This document shows, piece after piece, positions 32,701 to 44,570 of a stretch of DNA of 64,000 nt. The position numbers and the translations under genes are program-made. Origin of the DNA: Bos javanicus. Lineage: Eukaryota; Chordata; Mammalia; Artiodactyla; Bovidae. Position 1 is the first letter of the stretch, and each line of letters begins with the position of its first letter. Below the pieces are notes generated by a model. It did not search any database. It was given only the letters and a program-made list of their open reading frames with translations, and was not told where the DNA came from. The stretch covers positions 45,196,483 through 45,260,482 of the forward strand of contig NC_083890.1 of the NCBI RefSeq assembly GCF_032452875.1, written 5' to 3'.

Positions 32701-32772
32701 AAGAGTAAGAAGGCAGTTAACAACCTGTGACTGAGTATACACTAGCGTTATATAGTTATGTATACGTATATA

Positions 32773-33755
32773 TGAGAAATCTGTATGCAGGTCAAGAAGC
32801 AACAGTTAGAACTGGACACAGAACAACAGACTGGTTTAAAATCAGGAAAGGAGTACGTCAAGGCTGTATATTGTCATCCTGCTTATTTAAGTTATATGCA
32901 GAGTACATCTTGTGAAATGCCAGGCTGGATGAAACACAAACTGGGATCAAGATTGCCAGGAGAAATATCAATAACCTCAGATATGCATTTGACACCACCC
33001 TGATGGCAGAAAGCGAAGAACTAAAGAGCCTCTTGATGAAAGTGAAAGAGGAGAGTGAAAAGTTGGCATAAAGGCAACATTCAGAAAACCAAGATCATGG
33101 CATCCGGTCCCATCATTTCTTGGCAAATCGATGGGAAAATAATGGAAACAGTAAGAGACTTTATTTTGGGGGGCTCCAAAATCTCTGTAGACGGTGACTA
33201 CAGCCATGAAATTAAAAGATGCTTGCTTCTTGGACGATAAGCTATGACCAACCTAGACAGCATATTAAAAAGCAGAGACATTACTTTGCCAACAAAGGTC
33301 TATCTAGTCAAAGCTATGGTTTTTCCAGTAGTCATGTATGGATGTGAGAGTTGGACTATAAAGAAAGCTGAGCACCGAAGAATTGATGCTTTTGAACTGT
33401 GGTGTTGGAGACGACTCTTGAGACTCCCTTGGACTGCAAGGAGATCCAACCAGTCTATCCTAAAGATCAGTCCTGGGTGTTCATTGGAAGGACTGATGCT
33501 GAAGCTGAAACTCCAGTACTTTGGCCACCTGATGTGAAGAACTGACTCATTGGAAAAGACTCTGATGCTGGGAAAGATTGAAGGCAGGAGGAGAAGGGGA
33601 CGACAGAGGATGAGATGGTTTGGTGGCATCACCGATGTGATGGACATGAGTTTGAGTAAGCTCTGGGAGTTGGTGATGGACAGGGAGGCCTGGCGTGCTG
33701 CAGTCCACAGGGTCGCAAATAGTCAGACACGACTGAATGAATGAACTGAATGGAT
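32773..33755 (+). mobile_element. BovB copy 5
   Basis: From a GAGAAATCTGTATGCAGGTC equivalent to the 3' end ACGACTGAATGAATGAACTG. The catalytic YADD is changed to YAFD (GAT to TTT at 32998-33000). Stops and frameshifts divide it (for example at 32915, 33240 and 33537). Confidence 0.94.
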
Positions 33756-34062
33756 ATATGTGAATGTATTATGTACACGTATATAATATGATACATACTA
33801 TCTGTTATACATGTATATAATGTACAATAGTATTTTAGTATGTATTCTATGTAACATGTATATAATATATATGCATTATGTATTATAAAAATAGTATATT
33901 ATGTATATTTTATATGTTGCATAATATTTGAATATACTTAGGAAATATATTACATATAGGTATGCCATTTTATATATACATACAATGCAAGTGTGTACTT
34001 AGTTACAGACATATATATATATATATATACACCATACATATATATATTCTATAAATGCTGAT
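33756..34062. repeat. AT-rich simple sequence
   Basis: Irregular ATGTATAT/TATAATAT repeats ending in a (TA)n run at about 34009-34030 and a second short run near 34039-34047. It starts right at the 3' tail of BovB copy 5, so it may have grown from that tail. Confidence 0.8.
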
Positions 34063-34490
34063 GGCTTTATAAGAATAGGACAGGATGAATCAGAGCCTTT
34101 TTCAGAACCAAAGCCATGTGATCCAGCTGCAAGTTTGAGAGAAGGTCGTATTTCATAGGGCACTCCACTTCCTCTCTCAGTTCCCCCATCTCTCCTGATG
34201 ATCAAAGGAATGGAAGACTGTATCTTAAAATCTAGCTAACAAATCCTGATTGAGAAAGGAGTTAGTTGGGCAATGGTTGACCAGATGTCATCTCTCAGAA
34301 TCAGGCCAAGAGTTCTGTGTAACCAATGAGTTGCACAACCGAATGCAACTTCCTCTCTGCAACCAGGCAGGGCACATTTTTGCTTCTCAAAGTCTGGGCT
34401 CTGGGGGAGCCTCCTCTTTTATTGCAACCTCCCTATATTTGTCCTGGATTTCCAAGCTCAAATAAAGTGCAGGTTAGTGTTTCACTGTGA
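34063..34490. other. Unassigned; LTR-like texture
   Basis: Ends with CTCAAATAAAGTGCAGGTT (AATAAA at 34461-34466) preceded by a pyrimidine-rich TTTATTGCAACCTCCCTATA, the order seen near the R region of some LTRs. No target duplication or TG...CA ends found. Confidence 0.3.
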
Positions 34491-35862
34491 AATATGGTGC
34501 ATAGAATGCAATAGAAGGATGAATAAAGAATTTAATTTACTCCACGGTGAAGGTAAACAGCAAAAAAATTTTTGGTTCTTATACTAAAAGGCCCATTTTA
34601 AAAGATCGCATTTTAAGCAAAGTGACTTTTTGTTAATGATCTTTTTTTTTGTTTGGATGGAAACTCCGGGAAAGTTAAAATGGGAACAAATTAAAGATGG
34701 CCCTTTCTTCCTTTGCTTGTCCTTCCTCTCTGAAAATCTGAACACGATGTGAATAGTTTATTAAGCATTTTAAAATCATTGTTTATTCCTTTCTGTTCTT
34801 TGTAAGCCTTTGGAAAACAAGGCCATTTCTTTCTTGTGTATCCTGAGGTATGAGATATAAGGAGGAAAAAAATAAAGCCATGTACTTAAATGGCTTACTT
34901 AGAAATAGCTGAGTGGATTTCAGTTGGAAATTCACCAGTAAAAATTCCATCATTGCTTCAATGAGTAGCCAGTTAGGCCTTGAGTGTTAACATATCTGGG
35001 AAAAAATTGATATATATTTGTTTTAAAAAACTTTTGTCAAAACACATGTCTAGTTTGAAGTCATCAGGGTTTTATGCCAACAAGTTTGATATTCTATTTG
35101 AAATCAGAATGTTTTCTTTCACATTTTGGTATTTAAGACTACTTTGATAAATATTTGGTACACCTTTTAAAAATGCCCTCAATGATGCTAATGTTTATAA
35201 TTTCAGGGTGGACTTGGCATTTGGAAATAGAAGTTGCTTGGTGTCATGTCAGTTGAGTAAACAGCCTGGGAAGATATGTATTTTGATAAAGAATGAGATG
35301 TGTCATAATTAATGAAAACTTTGTCTGTGTAGTTTGGAACTATGTGGTTTGGAAGAAAATTAAAAAGTATTTGTGGTGATGGCAATGCCATTAGAATAGC
35401 AGTCTACCTCCAGAACATCTTCTCTGAAGGATAATATCGTCTTGGGACTATAAGTGGTAGTAAGTCATTAAAGTATGTTGTCTATTACTTTATAGTCCCA
35501 TCTCTTGAAGTCTCTCATTTGCACTGGATTTGGTCTTTGACAAAGATTATATTATCGCCAGATTCTTTAGTCTCCCCCTCTCTCTGGAGACTTTATTTAT
35601 TTTCTGTGTTTTAATATGCATGGACAAGTGCTGTTTAAAAAGAAACAATAACAACATTTACTTTACCACATCTATGACTTATCTAGGACCACTTTTTCCT
35701 TTCTTCCACACCAAATTGTTCAAAGAAAAATATATGACGACATGTAACTGAGCTCTTGCAAGAGGGAAGACACTGAGCTAAGCATTTTTAATATTATATT
35801 TCCACCCTTCCCAATAGGAGAGTGCTAGGTATCCTCACTTAAGGATAAGGTTACCAAGAATA
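34491..35862. other. Unassigned sequence
   Basis: AT-rich, single-copy looking. No repeat, exon or RNA gene recognised. Confidence 0.4.
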
Positions 35863-36318
35863 CTGGTTTACTGGAGCTGCCATAGCTAAGTGCCACAAAA
35901 TGGGTGGCTTAAAGCAATAGAAATGTATTTTCTCACAGTTCAGGAGGCTAGAAGTCCGAAATCAAGGAGTCAGCAGGGCTGTGTCCTCTCAGGTTCCTGG
36001 GAGAGAATCTGCCCTGGGCCTTGCTCCTAACTTCCAGGGTTGCCAGCCGTGCTCGGCTTTCCTTGGCTTGCAGCTGCAGGTTAACTCCAGTCTCTGCCTT
36101 CATCCTCACGTGGTCGTCTTCCCTGTGTCTGTCTCTCTCTGTCCCTTCCTCTTCTCATGAGGCCAGCAGTCATATTGGATTAAGGGCCCACCTGCTGTAG
36201 AATAACTTCATCTTTACTAGTTTATATCTGCAAGAACCCTGTCTGTAAATAAGGTCACATTCTGAGGTTCTGGGAGGGATGTGAATTTGGCGGGACGCCG
36301 TTCAGTCCCGTGCATGGA
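35863..36318 (-). mobile_element. MLT1-type (ERVL-MaLR) LTR, reverse orientation
   Basis: Reads as reverse complement of the MaLR pattern: GGAGCTGCCATAGCTAAGTG, GGGTGGCTTAAAGCAATAGA, TTCAGGAGGCTAGAAGTCCG, CAGTCATATTGGATTAAGGG and TAAGGTCACATTCTGAGGTT. Nearly full length. Matches the same order as 57760-58110 read on the other strand. Confidence 0.8.
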
Positions 36319-37059
36319 GACTTAGGGCAGCGTCTGTGTGTAAAGTTGCCTGGTCTGGGCGGAGCCAGGATTCAGGTGGAGTTGCTCGCAGAGCCTGTCC
36401 TCCCAGCTGCTTTGTAATTCCGCCCGTGTCCTCTGGCTCACTGTCTCAGCTCCTTCCCTCCCTTGTCTGTGTGATCTGGTCTCCAGTTCCAGATGGTTAT
36501 TGGTTATTAACTTTTCTCCTAAGGTCCTCATCTTCTGGCTACTTCATCCTCTTCCAGCTCTGGTAACAGAGTCCTCCTCCTTAAGCACCCTGCTGCTTCA
36601 GTTCTCTGATAACACCGTCTTTTAGTCTCACCGCCATCTCAGATCCCGTGTTTCCTCTTCATTGGCTCATTTACTTGTCCTGTGCCCTCCATGTGGGTGC
36701 CTGCCAACTTTTGTTTCTCTGCTCTCTCCTTCACATTCCTTCTTTGATGAAGCCTCCCTCATTCTCGGCTTCAGCTGTCTCCTCTGTATCACTGACTACT
36801 AAATCTGTGTCAGTCTACTTCTCCATGCTGTCTGCTTCCCTAAGCTCCAGCCTCATATTTCCCAACTCCTTTTGACAAGAATTTCTACTATCATCTCTGA
36901 CTCAGGTTGCTCAAAATCAGATAGTTTTCTTTCTTGGAAAGCGCTTATTGGTCCTCCTTAACACTGCCATCGTCGCCTCGTGGAAGGATCACTATGGCAA
37001 TGTCCTAGTTACCATGACAGACTCCAGTCTTCACCCTTCCCAAGCACCTTTCATGACCT
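36319..37059. other. Partly L2-like, otherwise unassigned
   Basis: The part at 36700-36870 (GAAGCCTCCCTCATTCTCGG, ACTACTAAATCTGTGTCAGT, AAGCTCCAGCCTCATATTTC) resembles diverged L2. The rest is unassigned. Confidence 0.4.
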
Positions 37060-37068
37060 TGCTCAGCT

Positions 37069-37343
37069 GCTGCTGCTGCTGCTAAGTCACTTCAGTCGTG
37101 TCCGACTCTGTGCGACCCCATAGACAGCAGCCCACCAGGCTCCCCTGTCCCTGGGATTCTCCAGGCAAGAACACTGGAGTGGGTTGCCATTTCCTTCTCC
37201 AATGCATGAAGTGAAAAGTGAAAGTGAAGATGCTCAGTCGTGTCCAACTCTTAGCAACCCCATGGACTGCAACCTACCAGGCTCCTCCGTCCATGGGATT
37301 GTCCAGGCAAGAGTACTGGAGTAGGGTGCCATTACCTTCTCTG
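37069..37343 (-). mobile_element. Bov-A2 SINE (dimeric)
   Basis: Starts with GCTGCTGCTGCT (the SINE's CAG-rich end), then two reverse BovA monomers joined by AAGTGAAAAGTGAAAGTGAA. Duplication TGCTCAGCT at 37060-37068 and 37344-37352. Confidence 0.95.
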
Positions 37344-37539
37344 TGCTCAGCTAATCCCCCCTAACCAATTTTTATCCTGTTACCCCTCTTCTCAGCATTT
37401 TCCTATGTTCTTCATGTTTCAAATTCTTCTCTATTTTTCCACCTTGCTCTCCCAGTTCTCTTTCCTATGACTTCCAATGCTAGTAAGGTTAACTGCTCCT
37501 CTTCAAAACTAAATATATTCTCATCTCCATACTTTGGCT

Positions 37540-37960
37540 TATGTTGTCTACTTGACCATTTATTCTTTCAAATCCCGTCTCTTCCTTCAAGTCCCAAATC
37601 TAATCCAACTCTCTGGGAAGTTCTCTCTGACTATTTCAACTTCAGTTCATTTCAATGGAGCCCCAAGAAGGGAATGACAAAAAAGTTGTCAGAAATGCAA
37701 GATGCATGCTCTTTCTTTGTATCCTCTGTTCTTAGCTTCTTTGTTTACTTTTTTTTTTTTTTCCATTTCTTACCCCTGCCTCTCAGGACTTCTAAAAATC
37801 AGCATGAACATCCCTGCACAGTGTCTTGGTTTATTACTGTTGTTCTGTGTCTCTTCCTAACTACTTTACCAGGTAAAGGAGGGCATCTTTTGTTTCTGTA
37901 ACATCTATATCACCTAGCCAATGTTGACTATTTATTGAATATGTTTTGTTTGATACACTT
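37540..37960 (+). mobile_element. Possible L2 relic
   Basis: CCAACTCTCTGGGAAGTTCTCTCTGACT-like text and a final TGACTATTTATTGAATATG are compatible with a diverged L2 3' region, interrupted by unrelated sequence. A 144-codon open frame here (37467-37901) is Ser/Phe-rich and not credible as a gene. Confidence 0.4.
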
Positions 37961-39850
37961 AATTTAATAAAGTTTCACAATAGTTTGAGAATGTGAAGAA
38001 GCCAAGTTTCTAAAACCTAACATGTTCTACAAATTGGTTTTATAAACTAAAAATATTTCACCCGAGGTAAAACAGAGTCTGCAATATGAATAGTAAAGAT
38101 AGTTTCTAAGTCATGTGATGAAAAATTAATATTAGGACATTTTAGGGGTTGTGTTACTTCTCTGTCTTTGGTTTTCTAGACATATCCTTCGAACTACACT
38201 AACCAATACAAATTACATTGGTAATACTGGAATTGTTTTAATTTAGCAATGTGAGTGAATTTTGCCTTTAGTCACTAAAAATATGTCGTGTAAATTTATG
38301 ACTCACCCAAGACAAATTTTTGAAAACAGAACTCATCGACATTCAGAGGCCAAAAAAACTGAAGTGCTTTATTCTCACAGTATTAAAATTAGTGACTACC
38401 TTGGGAATAATAGTAAGACAAATAAAACTTGATTTCCTTTCTAAGAACAACACAAAGGGATTAGAGTTAAAAACTCATCTGAAGGAGTCACTGAATATCA
38501 AATCCTAAGCATTTTCTGACAGTGTGCTCTCTCAGATCAAGAAAGTATACATAAAAGTTTGACACTGATATTTCAAAAGAGCAGAAATGATCTAGGTAAC
38601 AATACAGAGAACACCCTAGTGAGTGAGCAGGGACACTGCAAGTTTACAGCTGACATGGACCTCAGATGGAGGGAATAGATGAGAGAAGGACTTCCGTCCG
38701 TGGGCAAAGCCAAAGGATACTCGGAACAGTAGGGTTTATGAACAGGGTTGGTTGTTTTGGGGATAAAACTTCCCATAGTCCATATTCGTCTCTGTGTTAT
38801 TTGGGCTTCTTTTAACAAAAACTTGACTTGACAAGAAAAAAGTGAGAAGTTGGGTATGACAATGATTGAGGGGTTTCACAGGACCCAGAGGGAGGAATGC
38901 ACCTGGAGTTGTGAAAGGAAGTAAAATCAGCAATTAGCAGCTGGCAGAATCCAGGAAGAGCTCTTGGTTCATATCTGCTTCTCCTTTTTCTGCATTTCCT
39001 TCCATCTTCTCTCTCTTGGAAGACTCCATTTCTCCATCTTCAGTCCACAATGTGGGCTCTGGTTGTAGGCAAACTTTCCTACGAACTTAATTTTGGAATT
39101 CCTGAGTGAGAGCGTTATTGGCCCATTTTGTTCAGGTTGTCAGAACTTGAACAATCACTCGTGGCCTTGGAACGGATTTTCTACTGTAAATTTGGCTGCC
39201 CAGAGATGGCTTCTGTGGTTTTCCTTGTAACAGGATATTTAAAAATAATTTTGAAATGCTCAGTTGTGTGACCTGCCCTGAATTTCATCAGGGGCAAGAG
39301 AACAACTAAACACACAAAATAAATTTAAAGTAAGAGTTTAAAATAAAATGTTCTGTGATTGCTTCTCTGAGTCATGCTTGTTCAGTAGTACAGTTACATT
39401 TTAGATAGGGGAGGTTGGCAGATACTCCAGAAATAGATGTCTGTTGGAAGCGCAATCTGAATGTAGCTTACAATTCAAATTTATGTCTTTAGGAAATGCA
39501 ATTACAACTGTCATAAAAATATGTTGAAAGCTAATATTGTCATATTATAGGCAAACAATAATAATAATAAAATCTCAGAGTCTTGAAAAAATAAAATTAC
39601 ATGCAAAATAATACTAGGTTAAAAATACATCATACAATTTTTATGACACTAGATACAGAAGATTAGAAAAACCAACCCCAAAGGTCAGTTTGGATAATTT
39701 CTGGGTTGTGTTATCATGAGTAATTTTTGTTGACTTTATGCTTTAACCTATGAGTTGTTATAAATGAAAAACTAGCTTTTGTAACTTAAAAAAGTCATTT
39801 TTTAAAAGGAAAAATTTGCAGTGGGAATATTATTTTAATAATGGAAATGG
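37961..39850. other. Unassigned single-copy looking sequence
   Basis: 1.9 kb without a recognised repeat, the longest such stretch on the intergenic side. Candidate place for conserved non-coding sequence, which cannot be tested here. Confidence 0.4.
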
Positions 39851-39890
39851 TGCTTTGATTCTTTAGCAGCTGAGCCACAAGGGAAGCCCG
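39851..39890 (-). mobile_element. Bov-tA head fragment
   Basis: About 40 bases: GATTCTTTAGCAGCTGAGCC then ACAAGGGAAGCCC, only the tRNA-like head, reverse. Confidence 0.65.
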
Positions 39891-40044
39891 ATACTACATT
39901 ACTGATGTGTAAATAGAAAAGGAAAACATCAGATTAGTGTATTGAACAAGGGCAAAGCTGAAGAACATCCAGGTTCCTTTTGAATAAGCACTTCCCAGTT
40001 GAGTATCTGTTTATTCCAGTACCTTTCACTCTAATATTTCTGCT

Positions 40045-40122
40045 GGGATAATCCCATGGACAGAGGAGCCTGGTGGGCTATGGTTCATGGGTTCGCAAAG
40101 AGTTGGACAAGACTGAGCGTTC
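40045..40122 (+). mobile_element. Bov-tA body fragment
   Basis: AATCCCATGGACAGAGGAGC to AGAGTTGGACAAGACTGAGC. Head and first half are missing. It lies 155 bases from the head fragment in the opposite orientation. Confidence 0.8.
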
Positions 40123-40283
40123 ATTGAAAAGATTTTGCTTGCCCAAATGTACTACTTTGGTACCTTTGTTGAAAACTAATTGATTTTATCAATGTGAGTC
40201 CATTTCTGGGCTCACTGCCCTGTTCCATTGATATTTCTCAGTGCTCATGCCAATATCACACTGTCCTGATTTTATGTAGTCTT

Positions 40284-40425
40284 GTGTGTGTTAGTTAGTC
40301 ACTCAGTCAAGTTCAGCTTTTAGCTGCCTCATGTACTATATAGCCCGCCAGGCTTCTCTGTTCATAGGTTTCTCCAGGCAAGAATTCTGGAGTAGGTTGC
40401 CATTCCCTTCTCCAGGGGATCTTGT
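40284..40425 (-). mobile_element. Bov-tA SINE, head missing
   Basis: TTAGTTAGTCACTCAGTCAA to CCCTTCTCCAGGGGATCTTG, reverse, nested in L1. The tRNA-like head is absent. Confidence 0.88.
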
Positions 40426-40747
40426 TGAAATAGTGTAAATCCTCCAACTCATTCTTCTTTTTCAGGTTCACTTAAGTCTTCTAATCCATGAACATGGTAT
40501 TGATATACATAGCCATTTATTTGGGTTTTCCTTAATTTCCCTCAGTAATGTTTTGCATATTTCAGCAGAGAGATCTTGCATGTTTTAATTTATTTCTAAA
40601 TATTTTATGTTGTAGTTGCTTTTCTAAATGAAAATTTTTATTTTTATTACCATCAAACCAGTAAAATATAAAAGAACAATTGATTTTAGAATATTGACAG
40701 TGTACCTTGAAACATTTAAAAATTTGCTAATTCTAGTAATCGCTTAT

Positions 40748-41437
40748 AGTTCAGTTCAGTCGCTCAGTTGTGTCCGACTCTTTGCGACCCCATGGACTGC
40801 AGCATGCCAGGCTTCCCTGTCCATCACCAACCCCCAGAGCTTACTCAATGTCCATTGAGTCGGTGATGACATCCAATCGTCTCATCTTCTGTCGTCCCCT
40901 TCTCCTCACTCCTTCAATCTTTCCCAGCATCAGGGTCTTTTCAAATGAGTCAGTTCTTTGCATCAGGTGGCCAAAGTATTGGAGTTTCAGCTTCAGCATC
41001 AGTCCTTCCAATGAATATTCAGGACTGATTTTCTTTAGGATGGACTGGTTGGATCTCCTTACCATACAAGGGACTCTCAAGAGTCTTCTCCAACACTACC
41101 ATTCAAAAGCATCGCTTCTTCGGTGCTCAGCTTTCTTTATAGTCCAACTCTCACATCCATACATGACTACTGGAAAAACCATAGCTTTGACTAGATGGAC
41201 CTTTGTTGGCAAAGTAATGTCTCTGCTTTTTAATATGCTGTCTAGGTTAGTCATAATTTTTCTTCCAAGGTGCAGGTATCTTTTAATTTCATGGCTGCAG
41301 TCACTATCTGCAATGATTTTGGAGCCCAAAAAAATAGTCTCTCATTGTTTCCATTGTTTTCCCATCTATTTGCCATGAAGTGATGGGACCAGATGCCATG
41401 ATATTAGTTTTCTAAATGTTGAGTTTTAAGCCAAGTT
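40748..41437 (-). mobile_element. BovB 3' fragment nested in L1
   Basis: From the tail AGTTCAGTTCAGTCGCTCAG to the equivalent of the 'aacattcagaaaac' region, so only the C-terminal part of the ORF and 3' end. A frame on the plus strand (40770-41378) is long but is antisense to the element and not a gene. Confidence 0.93.
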
Positions 41438-41960
41438 AAGTTGCTTTTAAGTTCCTTAGAATTCTCATGCAAACACATTATGCTCTTTATTTCATTTTCT
41501 TGCCCTAGTCCACTGGCTGGGGCCTCCATTACAACATTAAAAGGAGACATCTTTACCCTATGTCCAGTCTGAGAGGAGAAACACTTATTCTCTCACCAGT
41601 GAGCATTATATTAACTGCAAGATTTTCATAAATATCCTGTATCAGGTGGAGGAAGTTCCCTTCTATTTCTGGCTTACTTAGAATTTGTTTTAATCCTATA
41701 AGAGTTTTTTTAGTCTGTCAAGTGCTTTTTACACATCTATTGAGGAGATCCTACAGTTTTGTTCCTTTAGTCTGTCACTATGATGAGTAATACTGATTGA
41801 CTTTTGAATATGAAACCAACCTTGCATTCCTGGGATAAACTCTACTTTGTCATGGTATATCATTCTTTTAATATATTGCTGGATTCTACTTGTGAATATC
41901 TCATTAAGGAGTTTGCATCTATGGTTATAGAGGGGGTTTTGTGTAATTTGCTTTAAAAAA

Positions 41961-43096
41961 ATAACATTTACATTTTATTTAGAAAGATTAAAACACATTG
42001 TACAAAATTTTTCTCATCAAAATAGCAGCAACAATTTCTGTATTATTCCTCTAAAAGAAAAAAAGACCTCTATTTTTCCCAGGTAACTTTTATAAATCAA
42101 GACAATGCAGTAGATATAGACATGGAAAGAAAACTAGTAGATGGTAAGTAACTTTGGCTACTGATTCTATCTTGACCATGAAACAAAAGTGTTCAATGTA
42201 CACTTGCTAGAAAGACTACGACTCAGTTAACGAATAAATTAAATGAATGATTGTGTTAATAAATAACATCCAGAAGTAGAACCACAGTAGATTGTTTTCT
42301 ATTTGAACTTCAGTTTTTTTTTTTTTTCTTTACACTCACTTAGTGGAGACAAAATCTACACTTCAGTCTGTCCTTGTTTTGTGAGCTCAAAGTTTCTTCT
42401 TATTGGTAATTTTCTTAACTGCCCATTACATATTTTTAATCACATACTGAAACACCTACCAGTCAGTGATCAGTCCTGAGCTTTATTGCAGTATTTTATG
42501 AAATATATTCCTTCTCCCCATGCCTCTCCAACATTTACTTCCTCAAAGAATTGGAAACTAATACCTCATCATTTGATTTGTGGCAGTAGTAATGTTCTAT
42601 TTTAAATGACTCAACTAAAATGTCCCCAGAGTATCACCAAGAGAAGTCACAGAGAAATGAAATGGTCTTTCAGTGCTGTCTTCTGAAATGAGAGGTCTTT
42701 GGAGAATAAAAGTTCAAAAAGTGGCCACTTATCAGGTAGTTTATCAACATTTAATGCATTCAGTGGAAGGTCCAGAAGCAAATATTCAGTGATTAAATGC
42801 CCTATATGCACCTTAGAGCTTTTCTTCCAAATATCAACTGCAAGGATAAAACCAATTTTTAAAACTTCTAGATATTTTCAGTGGTTTTTGAAAAATACTT
42901 GGAGGAAACTCTGGCTTAACTGTATCATTTGATATGTGTTTCTACCATTAAATTAAGATCATATTTTATATCAAGGATTATGTTAAAGTTATTTGACCTC
43001 TGGTCTGTTGAAATGTTTCTTAATTATGCTTAAGATGCTGTCATCTAATTTCACTGCTCTCATTCTCAGTCTTCATCAAGGAAGAATATATGGAAT
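41961..43096. other. Unassigned sequence
   Basis: AT-rich with a T run at 42312-42326. No element or exon recognised. Confidence 0.4.
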
Positions 43097-43106
43097 CTTC
43101 AGCCAT

Positions 43107-43321
43107 GCATGTGTGTGTGTGTGAGTTGCTCAGCTGAGTCCGACTCTTTGTGACCCCATGAACTGTAGCCTGCCAGGCTTCTCTGTCCATGGAATTCTCC
43201 AGGCAAAAATATTGGAGTGGGTTGCCATTCCTTTCTCCAGAGGATCTTCCTGACCCAGGAACTGAACTCTGGTCTCCTGCATTGCAGGCAGATTCTTTAC
43301 GATTTGAGCTACAGGGAAGTC
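43107..43321 (-). mobile_element. Bov-tA SINE
   Basis: Begins with a (GT) tract, then GAGTTGCTCAGCTGAGTCCG through to the head TGAGCTACAGGGAAG. Duplication CTTCAGCCAT at 43097-43106 and 43322-43331. Confidence 0.94.
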
Positions 43322-43429
43322 CTTCAGCCATATATAAATAATAAGAAAAAAATTGAAGTGAGACAGGTAGGGGGCTTTGTACATGGTTAATGGATGCTCT
43401 ATGTCTTTCCTCCGTGTTTTGTTTGATCC

Positions 43430-43642
43430 TGCTTCCCAGGTGGCGCTAGTGGTAAAGACCCCGACTGCCATTGCAGGAGACCTAAGAAGCCTGGGTTCGA
43501 TCCAGGGAAGAGCCCCTGGAGGAGGGCATGGCAGCCCACTCCAGTATTTTTGCCTAGAGAATCCCACGGACAGAGGAGCCTGGTGGGCCACAATGCATAG
43601 TGTTGCAAAGAGTCAGACACGACTGAAGTGACTTAGCACACA
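43430..43642 (+). mobile_element. Bov-tA SINE
   Basis: Head GCTTCCCAGGTGGCGCTAGT with an intact box-B-like GGGTTCGATCC and the full body to ACTGAAGTGACTTAGCACAC. It uses the 'GCGCTAGTGG' head variant also seen at 56968. Confidence 0.93.
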
Positions 43643-44570
43643 GCACCAACAGCGAAGGTTGGCAGAGAGTGTGTTGAGAGTGGATTAGTCACTTTGGTAC
43701 ATGCTGGCATGGTGTTGAGTGTGAGCTGTTCTGTGACTGAGGCTGTAAGAGATAAGCATTTAAGAACGGTGAGGTGCTATTCTAAGAAAGTATCTTTAAG
43801 GTCCTGAGTAATGTGCCTCACTGTTGGGACAGCAAGTATTTGTTTACAGTAATTCTCAACGGTGAGTTGAGATTATCTTGCTGAGCCCCAAGGAAGTTCT
43901 AGGAAATTCCACTTAAAATCAAGTCTGGTGCTGCATCATAGCTTTCTCAAATCAAAATTTACAATAAACATAGATATTTTCCATCCCTTCATATAATGCA
44001 ATTCAGCAGTCAAGGTGCTGGCAGCAAAGAAATATTGGAAGTGTGGCCCTGGAAATTTTCCCAAAGGCTATTTTAAAAAATAGGACATTTTGATGAACAA
44101 CAGTGATAATTAAATGAAAAATCTGTCAGTGCACTACAGAGAACAAAACCTCAACCAGCTGTAACGTCATTCTAGCTAACATTTGTATCATTATTTATAC
44201 CATCTAAACACAAAGCAAGTATTTGCAGGAGTTCTACAAAAATTCCAAAAGCATTATACCTGCTCTTCGTGGAGAATGGCAAATTTGCTTTGGTTCATTT
44301 GCCTTTTATCCCTCACTGTTCTAAAAGAGAACAGATATTACATTGTTGAGCTCTAAAGCAGTTGGGATCAACAGAAAAAAGAACAAACATCTTTAATTGT
44401 TCACAAGGCAACAGATAACTCCCACAACAGACACTGCTTCTGACAACCACATATTTAAGGTAGAGGAAAAATAGATTGTGTACATACCATAGGTTTATTC
44501 CCTAAAAGTCTAGTCACCAGGACTTGCATTTGGGAGAAAGTCCACTAGACATAATCTAAGCCAGACCGCA
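43643..44570. other. Unassigned sequence
   Basis: Nothing recognised. Confidence 0.4.

Larger units (their letters stand above)
40130..41960 (-). mobile_element. L1 ORF2, antisense, split by a Bov-tA and a BovB
   Basis: Antisense L1 text appears in order at 40130-40282 (CATGCCAATATCACACTGTC), 40430-40745 (TTCCCTCAGTAATGTTTTGC), 41470-41600 and 41700-41945 (CTTGCATTCCTGGGATAAAC). The intervening pieces are a Bov-tA (40284-40425) and a BovB fragment (40748-41437). All frames are broken. Confidence 0.8.

Noticed and set aside
37467..37901. 144-codon plus-strand open frame
   Set aside because: Ser/Phe/Leu-rich, crosses a T run and a diverged L2-like area, no domain and no splice signals in register.
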